NCBI GenBank assembly: GCA_949361645.1
Contig: OX442430.1
Location: 5,196,543-5,260,542 of the forward strand
DNA length: 64,000 nucleotides
Origin: Spongilla lacustris
Lineage: Eukaryota > Porifera > Demospongiae > Spongillida > Spongillidae
Direction: 5' to 3'
A program made the translations under genes and the position numbers. How positions within the stretch are numbered: position 1 is the first letter of the stretch; each line of letters starts with the position of its first letter. Positions 24,474 to 35,806 of the stretch are shown here, piece by piece. Below the pieces are notes generated by a model, which was given only the letters and a program-made list of their open reading frames with translations, was not told where the DNA came from and searched no databases.

Positions 24474-25111
24474 CACTCATGGAATCGTACAATTGTATGC
24501 CACAATATTTGGCCTCATCACACCTGCTACCACCTCCCTTGACCACACCCACCTGCTGGCTGCACTCCCTTGTGAGGTCTCCCTCCTCTTGCGGCCTCGA
24601 AGTACTCGGTGTAGTTGTGTCCTCTGTATATGTTGTCCTCCATACTATATATGGAAAACAAACAATATTAATTAATCATCATACAACAGACTGAGTTTTG
24701 CAGCATAGTAGGAGGACATGAATCACCATGGCAACTAGACATATACAAATAAAAATTTGTTCTGGAGAATAATGCTGATATTGCTGTCTTTACAGGGTTA
24801 AAACTCGTGTCACTAAAGGGCTAATATCACTGTATCTGACTGGCCTATAAAGGGTTACTGCAAGTGGTGACCAGTGCCCAGACCTGGTTCAAATTCTGTG
24901 CCTTCTCCATGACACCCCACTGGTCCCTGTTCTGTTCTGTCTCCATCTCCAAGGTGAGGGTGGCCTCCATGTCATGCCTCCCTCACAGACTTAGTATGTT
25001 GGGTCACCTTGCTGAGTTTGTCCTTATCTTTGTCACTGAACACTCTGAGCCTCCTCTGATGAAGGGAAGTGGAAGGAGAGGATCATGGAAGGAGGGAAGA
25101 GGCGAGGATGG

Positions 25112-25336
25112 AGAGGGAGGGAGGGAGGGAGGGAGGGAGGGAGGGAGGGAGGGAGGGAGGGAGGGAGGGAGGGAGGGAGGGAGGGAGGGAGGGAGGGAGG
25201 GAGGGAGGGAGGGAGGGAGGGAGGGAGGGAGGGAGGGAGGGAGGGAGGGAGGGAGGGAGGGAGGGAGGGAGGGAGGGAGGGAGGGAGGGAGGGAGGGAGG
25301 GAGGGAGGGAGGGAGGTAGGGAGGGAGGGAGGGAGG
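25112..25336. repeat. (GGGA)n microsatellite
   Basis: About 225 bases of almost uninterrupted GGGA tetranucleotide. It lies immediately upstream of RNF113-like exon a on the coding (minus) strand. Open frames of 86-172 codons crossing it are artefacts. Confidence 0.97.
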
Positions 25337-25344
25337 AGTGGGTA

Positions 25345-26824
25345 AATAGAGCTTGCCATTGGTGAGCATCGATAGCTGGAGTTGAGTTGTGTACTGTGGA
25401 AAACAATGCAGAATGTCATCAAAACTAGCCAATTACATTCATGTGCATATGCATGCATTGCACAAGTACAAGAACTGATTCTTAGCATATATATACATGT
25501 ACATACTGACTTACATGTACAGAGAGAGGGGAAGAGAGGATTCATAGCCACTCACACAACAACACACGCACACACAGTCATGCATACATACTCACACACA
25601 TGCTCACACACACAATCACACACACATATGCTCACACACACAATCACACACACATATGCTCACACACACGCTGTCAGCTGTGGGGTATCTGCCATAGGAT
25701 TCATTTCTTAGGTGCTTGCTATATGGGGTACTTGCCATAGGGCCCATAGCTTCTTGCCATGGAGTACTTCATAGCTGTGTGCAATAGGGATCACTCCAAC
25801 TCCATACACTGTAGCTGTTAGGTGTCTGCCATAGATTTGAGTTCATAGCTGTTAACTGTGTGATTCTTCATGCATCGCTTATTGCCATAGAGTTCACTCC
25901 ATACATGGGCCAGGGGTATTCCGTCGCTGCCTGCCGTAGAGTCCAGAGTATAGTACCAGCTTTATAGCTGTCTGTCTGCAATAGGGTCCGTGCACTCCCG
26001 TACCTCCGTAGCAGTTAGCTGAGGCCTGTGGGGTAGTAGGCTTCAGTTCTGCCATAGAATCCAGTCCACAGGCAGACTTCCAGGTCTTTAACCTGCATCT
26101 CATATCCTCGTGGGATTGATCTTCGATATTGTCGTCTTCGAACCGTTCGAAATCGTCCGCGGAAGTACCGAACCAAAAGCGAAGAGCAGGCCTACAGCAG
26201 ATTATCTCTGCCTACAGTAAATAGCGGTTAATAAGTTATTTTGCACGTTAAGTTGTTGTGTACATTATAGTGGTGGGTGGGGTCGTGGTTATAGACATCA
26301 ATTTGCAATACATATTATCATTAACTACTTGTACTTGCAGAACAGCTCGGTCTGGGCACGGCTAACTGACGAAAGAGTAGCACGTGATATTATGCGTTTT
26401 GGATTTGGGGTGTATCTCACTAACCATTCAAGGGAAGCGCGATTTGAAGGCCCTAAGCTCTGAAAAAATGATGAAAAATAAGTGCATTGATTACTCTCAT
26501 ATAATCCGGTGGCACCAAAGGAAAATATCATTTGGTTGGGAAAACATTGATGACTGAATAAGTAAATGAGATAAAATGAATGGACATTGGAAACCTTGCA
26601 TAATTAATGTGGAAGTGCGGATATAGGTACCTACGGTGCGTTAAAGTACTCAAAATATGCTAAATAGTCCCCACATAGCAAATCCGAGAGCACCTAGTCA
26701 ATATAATTTTTATTTCTGCAGTTAGCTGCAGTTTTCTGAATGCGTCCATACATTTTCTATAGACATTGAATTACGCAATGACCGAATACCGCGTAATCCT
26801 TTTGACCGCCAATTTCTCGATATG
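25345..26824. other. Non-coding with CA-rich and degenerate repeats
   Basis: CA/CACT-rich simple sequence spans about 25553-25672. From about 25680 to 26060 a degenerate unit containing CATAGCTGT and TTGCCATAG recurs. A minus-strand open stretch at about 26094-26190 (reads ADDFERFEDDNIEDQSHEDM) is followed by a GT donor and could be a 5' exon of an unknown gene; this is weak. Confidence 0.4.
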
Positions 26825-29800
26825 ATTAATTACAAATAAAAACCAGAGGGGGTTGGAAGCAAAGTTCACTAAACTGATGCAGTACAAATGAAAGGGAGCC
26901 ACAAAACCAATCAAGGCAAGGCCTCATAGTGTTCAATGAGCCAGTAATGCAGAAGGCTAACACCAATAATGACACTCCTGTGGTTGCAGACATGGTTTGT
27001 GTTGTGGACATTAAAATGCAACTTACTGATATCACAAAAGACAACTGAAGCATGTGGTCTCGTCCCCAATCGTGAAGAGTTTCCATTTTAGATTTTTTAT
27101 TTCCTTTCATGTTTGCTGTAATTAGTATGACAAAAACAGTACAGGAAATGCACTACAAGCAATACTACAGACAGGCAAAGTCTATAAACCTACGTATATA
27201 GTTCAATTTATTATTGTTAATAATAATAGTAATAAATGATGGCATGCACTTCATGGTCAGGATGGCTGTTGTGGTTCCATCCTGTGGATTATTATTAACA
27301 CAAATAAACATTGCTTAGTGTGCAGTTCAACCCCCTCGTGAGAGTTTGAATCAAGGTGTGGCTGTAGGGTGATGTATCCACATAGTGATGTTCATATAAG
27401 GGGCACATCACTGCCTCTCAGGAGTTTTGGGGAGGGGGGGGGGGGGGGAGGGGGGGGGCAGTAAACTTTGCTCTGAGCAGATAATCATGATTGTGTTCAC
27501 CCAACCTGACTTGGGTTTAAATATCCATGCATGCACTGATTCCATCTCATTCTGGACATGGAAATTACCTTAGTGAAAGTCATACCAGCTTTGTTGAGTG
27601 TGGAAAAATGCGTATATGTAGCACAGCAACATGCAGAAAACAGCTTAATTTGTAGCCTGTAATTACGTGTTTAGTTTGGGTGAGGTAGATAGGATACCTC
27701 CCATGTAGTGAAGATTCAGCCAATTAATGTTGTTTTTCAATTATTGTTATTCATCATCTGTAGTCCTGTGCTCTATATATGGTGTAACTGGTGACAGTGC
27801 ATGGTTATGAACAGGTTGAATATGATGCAAAGATGCTAAGTTATATAAGCCCCGCCCAGCTGACATCTTGCTACCTAACTGGTTCTTGGGCTAAACAGCA
27901 TTGTCTTGATGTTGGTGACCAGCATTCAGAATCCTATATGGGTTTACATCAGCTCCAATCCAATTATAATTATTCTATTGTTTTGTTTCCACTGATGGAA
28001 ATTTCTTACTAAAAGGCATATATAAAGCATACATAAGCATTAAATAGGACAAACCAAACCACATGATGGCTGCTTTCTTTTGCAATACTTCGAGCCACAA
28101 ATTTTGCTTGCATGCATGGTTCTCGCACCAAGTGGAGAAGCTGAGTTGAAATAAATGATTAACACTTTTATTTTGTGTCATTTTGTTGTTGTGTTTCTGT
28201 GTGTATATGCGTTATTATTTTTATTATTGGTATTGCTGAGCACATTACAAAAAACTGTTTGACCACCTCATCAAATTAAAAGGACCTCAAAGCGTCTGAT
28301 GACAGGCTCCTTGCATTTTTTTTCTCCTGAAGAAGCTGCCACACATGAAGACCAACTGCAGCCACAAGAAAGTAGGTACCTGGACTTGGCAATAAACTTG
28401 GAGCAGTATATAGGTAATCCCCGTGCACCATTGAAGGATAGGCAGGAGAGCATTTCTCATCGAGATGTCAGTGTTGTCTTTACCCTGAGTTGCCCATGAC
28501 CTGTTACATAGCCCACATGCATTATGGGTAAAAATATGTGCACTTTGTACTGGTTAGACTATAGCATAATGAAATCTCGCAATCTGATTGGTCAATCGCA
28601 AGAATTATTAATTTATCTAGGGTTTTTTGAGCCTTCTCGTCAACGAGCAGGTCAAAAGAAATTCATATAACTTTTAAAAACAAGAAAACCACACATGCAC
28701 AATAGAATTTAATTACATTACGATATTGTAATGTGTGTCTGAGTAAAAATTACACACCCCTCCCATCTCCATACAGAGAGACAGTGCTGTGCTTTTTCTG
28801 GCACATCATATGCTCAATAATACCTCTTCAAGAAATGGTGCATGTCATATACAGTGTACTGAAGGCAACTCCCTCCTTATCCGATCATGCATAGCACACA
28901 ACCATAAATAGATTTAATGTGCCTATCAATCCACATGTACAATCACTAGCTTGCAGTTAAATGTCTCCAAATACATAGCATTTTATAATAATAATAATAA
29001 TAATAAATATTTCTCAATGCATTGTACAGATAATGCTGTCACACAATCAGTTGTAAATTAATGCATCACTCAACACTGTGGATAAACAGAGCTCAGTCCA
29101 GCTGACACACGACATACATGACACTATATTCTTTTACTACTGCACATAAGTTAAGCTGGCACTGCTCAACAAAAGAAAGGTTCACCCATTACAATAGTAC
29201 AAAATATAATTTATTCAAAGCTGACACACCTATGTGTGATGGATTGCCTTGGTTTTAGAGCTAGATGTGCAGCCAATCAAATTGACATGCATGACCTGTG
29301 GCCCCCAGTATGCATTACGTATGAGTAGCTGATTGCTTACACCAAACAGCCCTATTGGTTTTAGTAGACCCTCCATAAATTGCTTAGTGCATAATAGATG
29401 GGAGTGGCAAGTCAGGTTGGGTGAAAACATTCATGATTGTCTGCACAAAGCAAAGATTACTGCCCCCCTCCCCAAACCTCCTGAGAGGTGTGCCCCTTAT
29501 ATGAACATCACTATGTTTAAGGATACATGGGTGAGACATCACCCTACAGCCACACCTTGATTCAAACTCTCAAGTGAGGGGGGGGGGGGGGGGGGGGGGG
29601 GTTGATATGCACACTAAGCAATGTTTGTGTTAATAATAATAATCCACAGGATGGAACCACAACAGCCATCCTGACCATGGAGTGCATGCCATCATTTATA
29701 ATTACTATTATTAACAATAATAAATTGAACTGTAGGTTTATAGACTTTGCCTGTCTGTAGTATTGCTTGTAGTGCATTTCCTGTACTGCTTTTGTCATAC

Positions 29801-30101
29801 TAATTACAGCAAACATGAAAGGAAAAAAAATTCTAAAATTGAAACTAGAACTCAGAGCATGCTTGTTCTTCTTCACGATTGGGGACGAGACCACATGCTT
29901 CAGTTGTCTTTTGTGATATCAGTAAGTTGCATTTTAATGTCCACAACACAAACCATGTCTGCAACCACAGGAGTGTCATTATTGGTGTTAGCCTTCTGCA
30001 TTACTGGCTCATTGAACACTATGAGGCCTTGCCTTGATTGGCGTTGTGGCTCCCTTTCATTTGTACTGCATCAGTTTAGTGAACTTTTTATTGTAATTAA
30101 T
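26825..30101. mobile_element. Foldback element with ~690-bp inverted arms
   Basis: Sequence from 26825 to about 27513 is found again, inverted and only slightly changed, from about 29408 to 30101. Shared marks include GAGTGTCATTATTGG, ATGCACTACAAGCAATACTA, ACACCTTGATTCAAACTCT and the AATTAATTACAAT end. Each arm contains a poly-G tract (27428 region; 29578-29600). The ~1.9-kb centre (27514-29407) is AT-rich, with an (ATA)n run near 28987 and no recognised gene. The arms carry an open frame (26826-27110 minus; overlapping 29763-30155 plus) that reads LHDWGRDHMLQLSFVISVSC. No target duplication was identified. Confidence 0.8.
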
Positions 30102-30216
30102 TGTATGGTGTTCCAAATGTACATTACAGAAAACTTTTTTATTTTAACTGAATAAATTAATTATTTATTAAAATACTTGTGCAGGCTAATGAAGGCTAAG
30201 GGAATTAAAGGGAGTG

Positions 30217-30440
30217 TTGTGTGTGAGCGTGTGTGTGTGTGTGTGTGTGAGCGTGTGTGTGTGTGTGAGCGTGTGTGTGTGAGCGCGCGCGTATGTGTGT
30301 GTCAGTGTGTGTGAGCGCGCGCGTATGTGTGTGTCAGTGTGTGTGAGCGCGCGCGTATGTGTGTGTCAGTGTGTGTGAGCGCGCGCGTATGTGTGTGTCA
30401 GTGTGTGTGGGCGCGCGTGTGTGAGCGCGTGTGTGTATAT
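30217..30440. repeat. (GT)n with a 32-bp tandem unit
   Basis: GT dinucleotide sequence contains four copies of a 32-base unit built on GAGCGCGCGCGTATGTGTGT (starts 30281, 30313, 30345, 30377). The unit mixes GT and GCGC, so Z-DNA-prone sequence is expected. Confidence 0.9.
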
Positions 30441-31286
30441 AACGCAGCCAAAGGAAGGTCCCAATAGTTATACAACTTATACGGCCACGGACCGTAGCTA
30501 AGGCACTTAGAACGCCCATTTCTCGTACCCATTTCGGTTTAGACTGAGCCTCAGACGGAAATAGACACGAGTTCTGCATCTGGTTCCATTTTATCTGTTC
30601 CGGTTCCATTCCAATTTTTCATTTTTCAATTTTTGAAAACGGCGATAACAACAAGCGTAATCTTTAATTTCATTTCTAGAAAAATAAGAATTTGATACCG
30701 TAATTGAGCAATCAATAATATTGACAGTGAAAAAAATGATTTGGCACTTTTATACACGGACCCCCTTCATATCAAAGTAATGCTGGCTACAGTTTTTGTA
30801 TTTTAATTTCTACAAGCATCGCTTGGGAGATATTCAACTTTTGAATACGAAATCAGTCATGTGACATCGCATCACTTGGATCCAATTATTAAAACGGCTT
30901 AAATTATAAACTCCTCGGTGTTTCATACAAATTAATGGGTGCCGTTAGTGGATGTGCACAAGCGCGACCAGCTTGAGTGATTCCACCGTTTTCCTTTACG
31001 CAATGCTGTTCTACCGTGAAGCAACTAATTAATTAACATGACGCCAGGCTGTAATTTTTTTTTTTTTGCGTGACCGTTAATGGGCTGTGAAGGGTATAAT
31101 AAAAACCTTCCTTAATGGCGACCCCAAAGAATTTTTGCGTAGTAGTAAAAATGACAATTCCGAATTCGTATAATGACCATGTACATGTACTCGTTTTATG
31201 TATGTTACAATCACCGTACATCAAATTGTCGCGTATGTACATGTACATGTATTATCCAGTTAACATAACTATAGGTGTTGATGCAT
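30441..31286. other. No gene recognised
   Basis: AT-rich, with scattered ACATGTACATG motifs near 31180-31250. No splice-supported exon is visible. Confidence 0.4.
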
Positions 31287-31295
31287 AGCGATCAC

Positions 31296-32088
31296 TAGCC
31301 TCGTCCCCAGGCCCTGTTTTATTAAAGTTACGGGGGGAAAAACAGGGCCTGGTAGACACTGCCAGGGTCGAAGCGCGCATGCGCTAGTTTGTCCCAGAAT
31401 ACCTGGGGTAACCGTAATTTTCTTTTGGAAACCATTCCGTATACTCGTCTGATTTCGCGATGGCGTATGCTGCTCGCCTGATTTCGTTCGTTAAGACACG
31501 ATAAAGAATAAGCCACCGCTTCTCGGAACTCAACAGAATACGCCATCGCGAAATCAGACGAGTATACGGAATGAACTACTAAACTTACAGCAAATACACA
31601 CACATACATATCACATAACTTATCAGAATTTTTAACCAATAAATGGTTCAATGCATGATTGAGTAAAGAGCGGCCCCATCCTCAAAGCCCAGGCCACTTC
31701 TCCACTTTACTCTGGAACCCCTTAGGCATAAGCTGGCTGCTCTGATGATGGCAAATGAAAGCCTTGCTCTGATGTAGCCACATGTTTGTGCATAAGACTT
31801 TTTCCATTTGCTTGCAACACATGTGGCCATTCTCTTCAGGAAGTGCTCTGCTTCTAGCTCGGTGAAGAAGTCCATCAACTGAAGTCACAAAGGGTGTAAA
31901 AGTACCTCTCCGATCTTCAACTGCTTGCCTGTAAATTCTCTTTTTTTTTCCTGAGCACCCGATTCAAGAACTGATTCTGGCGTATTCTGGGACAAACTAG
32001 CGCATGCGCGCTTCGACCCTGGCAGTGTCTACCAGGCCCTGTTTTTCCCCCCGTAACTTTAATAAAACAGGGCCTGGGGACGAGGCTA
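31296..32088. mobile_element. Young DNA transposon with identical 107-bp inverted termini
   Basis: 31296-31402 and 31982-32088 are exact inverted copies, beginning TAGCCTCGTCCCCAGG. AGCGATCAC at 31287-31295 is repeated at 32089-32097, a perfect 9-bp target duplication. Duplication length fits Mutator-like or Merlin-like elements; the family is not proven. Within it a 35-base segment (about 31434-31468) recurs inverted at about 31540-31574, and 31648-31878 holds the C-terminal part of a transposon-type protein. The 793-base size implies a non-autonomous derivative. Confidence 0.9.
31648..31878 (-). pseudogene. C-terminal fragment of a transposon-encoded protein
   Basis: The minus-strand frame reads ELEAEHFLKRMATCVASKWK, then GYIRARLSFAIIRAASLCLR and GSRVKWRS...EDGAALYS. 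The pattern W-K-K-x-Y-x-T-x-G-Y-I-x-x-R-L and LCLRGSR resembles C-termini of proteins seen in invertebrate and fish DNA transposons; the family name is unknown to me. It lacks the upstream catalytic part. It lies inside 31296-32088. Confidence 0.5.
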
Positions 32089-32097
32089 AGCGATCAC

Positions 32098-35000
32098 TAG
32101 TCCATTCTTCGACTCTCTCGCGTGAAAGAAGGTATATCCAGCAACGACAACCTCCCAAATTCTTACTGAGGAAAGCGATATGCCTTCCACTTGATGTAAA
32201 AGTGCTCAGTAGTACCGCGCGTATACATGTTTCACTCCGCCATTTTGGTAGGGCAATACATGTACATGTACATATAAACTTCATTAAGACTTGTTGCGCT
32301 GTTGACTAACATGAATGCCATGCATAATCGGCATTAAAAACTTTCAGCTTTCAGTTTTGGGGCGTAACCACTACATACGAAAAACATTTTAGAAATTCTT
32401 AATACCTGCATGCGCACTTGTTTTCTCTAAGTGATTATAGCTGGTGAATAACGATAATGCCACATAATTATGCAATACATTCAAAATTGGTGTGATAGAC
32501 ATGGCATGTACATACATGTACAGTTGTTTGGAACGTATATTATAGGATGGGATGTTAACTCTTTCAACACCCAAGTGCATGCATGTGCACACAATGGCAA
32601 TTATCTGTACCACCTTTTATGATTGGATCTTTAAATCACAACTCCATGCAAGTACATACATGTACATGTATTTGGCTGCATGGCTATTGCAAGGTGAGTT
32701 TCACAGTCCCATGGCTGATGCTAAACAACTCCATTATTCATTTCGATGACTTCTTTGATGCATCATGCACGTAATGTTGGTCCTGCTGCCAGCCACCGTG
32801 GAGAGAAGATAGTCCGGGAAGGATGTATATATAGATGTATGTATATCGCAGTTACGACGGTTTAACCTTCACCGCCGCAACTCTGAACAACATGCAGAGT
32901 TATTCATGCGTCGAGGCGTGCATGCTGCAAAATTAAAACCGCATGGCAATTTTGTTTCTGTACATGTGCTTAACAGTCTACCGCCTCCTTTGGCACTTTC
33001 CCTCTGAACACCTGGATAATTCATGTAATGCCCCAATTAAGTATAAGCTGGCAAGCAAAAGAGTGCACTAATTACTAAAAGATAAAACCGAATGACATAA
33101 TAATATTAATTATAATATTATAATATTATAATTACATCAATTGTCAATTGTTTGCTTTGTACGGTTTTACATTGAAACGAGTAGTGTTGTTTTATTAGGA
33201 AATGAAGCAAAGTAAATTTTCAGGTGCAGCAGGTATTACATGTATTTAAAATTTATTAATTCCATTGCAAAATGTTTTCTGGATGTGTTTTGGATGTGTT
33301 ACAATTGTTTAATTAAGTGTACCTATTGTTCTGCACGTTTTATGTGCATCTATTATGCGCAATGGGAGTGAGCACAATTAGTTTTTATGTGTGCAGAAAG
33401 ATATGTTTTGCGTTTGGATGGTTAACAGCAAACCCAAGCTGATTGTATCACTGGTGCATGAGGTACTGTATTGATTTAATCTTTTCAACATGATGTTTTC
33501 ATCAAGCCTCTTTAATAACTTTTGTATGAAACTTCTCCCGTTAAAGCACACTGCACGTAACGTATGAAACAAGAGGATGCCTTTATGACAACATATGTCT
33601 ACCAACGGTAGGAGTTTTTTTTCACAAAACCATAGGTGTGAGCTTAGAAAAGTAGAAAACACTTCATGAACCATCCATGGAAGTAGTGAATTGAAGGTAC
33701 AGTTGATATTATTTAAATTATTTGATTGATGCAGTAGATATTATTTAAAGGAGTTTCTTCATTCCATTTGTCACATATTTGTCCCCATCAATGCTAATCA
33801 CAAACACTGGACTATATAGGTCATGTATCATTGCATTGATAATTTTTTTTGTTTAATTGATTTCATAACATAAAAGCTAACTTGTTATGATTCAGTGACT
33901 GAATCACATTTCTACTCATGTCAGACAATATCTTCTGTAATATTGACATATTTAGTGCCTTAGTTGAGGAGTTGCATAGATTCCTAGGATATCAAGATAT
34001 CCAAGCAACTTACGCACCTCTCAAATGGGCATTAAGGTTCAGAGTATGTTTATGTTGTGTTGATGTGCTCATTCTGATTAGAGCACACCACAGTAAAAAA
34101 AAATCTTAGTAATTTTGAATTTTTTTTATTTGCATGCAAGGTAAATAAGTAGTAATTTGTAATGATTTATTTCACATTTCAAATTTAAAGGTACGTGTAG
34201 CTGAGAAGGTTTTACTTTCAAATCCTGTGAAATTTGTGAGTGATGTTGTACTTTTTTGTTCAAATACGCATATACTATTTCAGTCTACATCAAATTGCTT
34301 AAGAAAATTGTTGTTTATACAGCTATTTTCACACATATCAATGCTGAATGTATAAATATTATTGCAATTCTTAAAAGTCCAAATAAGTATACATGCATAC
34401 TGCAAAACACACTGATATCAGACATGCTAGAAGCTGAAGCTGTAAAGACATTCAAGCTGTCTGAAACCTCATGCATCCTATTTCTGCCGATAAATGAACA
34501 CAAGACTGACAGGTCCAATGCAGCGTGTAACACATTTTGCTGTGAAACCGGATCCTCAGTCCTGCATGGTAATACCCTATACGTATACTGAATGCATGTG
34601 CATATGCATGTAGTTAGGGAAGTATACGCCCGTGCAAAACTGAACCAGCATACATACCGTGAATGCATGCGTTAGCTAGTATAGCCATGCATTTGAATTA
34701 AGGTTGATATCCTGATGGTGCGTAAAAATATATTGTTGTTCTGAGTAAAGATGCTGCTAGCTGCAATTATGTGGCCCATGTGGCAAGAAATTACATATTG
34801 GTACGTTTCATGCATTGTTCATAATAGTATTGACTCGTTTCGGGCCAAAAATTGGGACTTGATGCATTGTGCATCATGTAAAATGTAATAAGGGGGGGCG
34901 GAATTCTTGATGGCCTGTTGGGATCCAGTTAAAGCTAGGGCAATGGACAAAAGAAAATAACAACAACAACAATTTCCATCAGCCTTGACCTCTCAATTAC

Positions 35001-35806
35001 TGCTGCATGGAGCTTGTGAGACCATATTATAGAGTACATGTTATGGGGGTCAGTGCCGACAGCAAATTGGATTCCTAATGTAAGACATGCATCTATCCTG
35101 TTGCCAATCAAACCTAATTAAGAAAAATATATACAGGAAGTGCATTGTGCAATTTTGTACTGATATGTGTGTTAGTTTAATCCCCGGGCTTTGTAGTACT
35201 ATTAGAAAGTACCGGTAGCTAGCCCTTGACCTTAATTCACACGATCTGTCATGTGTTGATGTTGGAAATATGGCAGAGAATGTGTTTTCCTTGGTTTCAT
35301 GTGTTTTGTGTATTAAGTTTAAAGCTATCTTTCTATCAGAGATAATATATAGAATTGTCTGAACCTTGCCGCGAGTGCAAGCCTGTACCGCATGCACGCG
35401 CATTATTGCCCCGGATCAGTTTTGGCTGCAAAACGTGATCCGGGGATTCCGGGCTTATACATATATATAATTATAATATCATAATTATAATTATATTTAT
35501 ACATTGGTCCGATTCAGGTTTGGCTGCAAAATATGATTCTTGTGTTTATATATCAGCCAGGATCGAAACGTGTATGCAATGGATTTGTACCTAGCTACAT
35601 GCAGAAGTGCTTTAAAATGTAAATAATTGTATGCAATCATCATGTAATCATGACAGCAAACTGGTATCGACGATAATTTGTACCCGGATCAATTTTTGCA
35701 GAGGCGGATCACTTTTTGAAAAGTGATCTGGCCGGATCACCGGATCAATTATTGCGTGAGAGTTCTCTCAAGTCAGCAAAATAACAATTACGTATACTAT
35801 TGTATG
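32098..35806. other. Long non-coding stretch, one weak exon candidate
   Basis: No gene is recognised. A possible exon at about 33918-34040 (frame reads FCNIDIFSALVEELHRFLG and ATYAPLKWALRFR, ending AGA|GTATGT) is flanked by plausible splice signals but has no identified partners. AT palindromes lie near 33100-33135 and 35465-35500. From 35400 to 35760 short segments around CCGGATCA and TTTGGCTGCAAAA recur imperfectly. Confidence 0.35.

Larger units (their letters stand above)
20570..25044 (-). pseudogene. RNF113 (Cwc24) homologue, broken or incomplete; four exons seen
   Basis: Minus-strand blocks match RNF113, a spliceosome-associated CCCH/RING ubiquitin ligase, in correct order. Exon a (25044-24859) has HTKSVREA then DMEATLTLEMETEQNRDQWG, the region just before the zinc finger in the family. 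Exon b (24644-24553) has EDNIYRGHNYTEYFE. Exon c (23703-23620) has [20 protein letters not shown], the family signature and first half of the CCCH finger. Exon d (20616-20570) has GDGVCFVHDAEGFGF, the second half with C-x3-H. Junctions b-c and c-d agree in phase. Exon a has an extra base at GGCATGACATGG that shifts frame, and its donor does not agree in phase with exon b. RING exons are not seen downstream. The gene is therefore probably a pseudogene, or a real gene with assembly errors and a distant 3' part. A 19-bp minisatellite fills the c-d intron. Confidence 0.7.

Noticed and set aside
25004..25551. Open frames of up to 172 codons (LPPSLPPS and GREGGREG repeats)
   Set aside because: Translation of the (GGGA)n microsatellite in several frames on both strands.
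30334..30609. 91-codon minus-strand open frame
   Set aside because: Mostly the GT/GCGC microsatellite; no conserved part.
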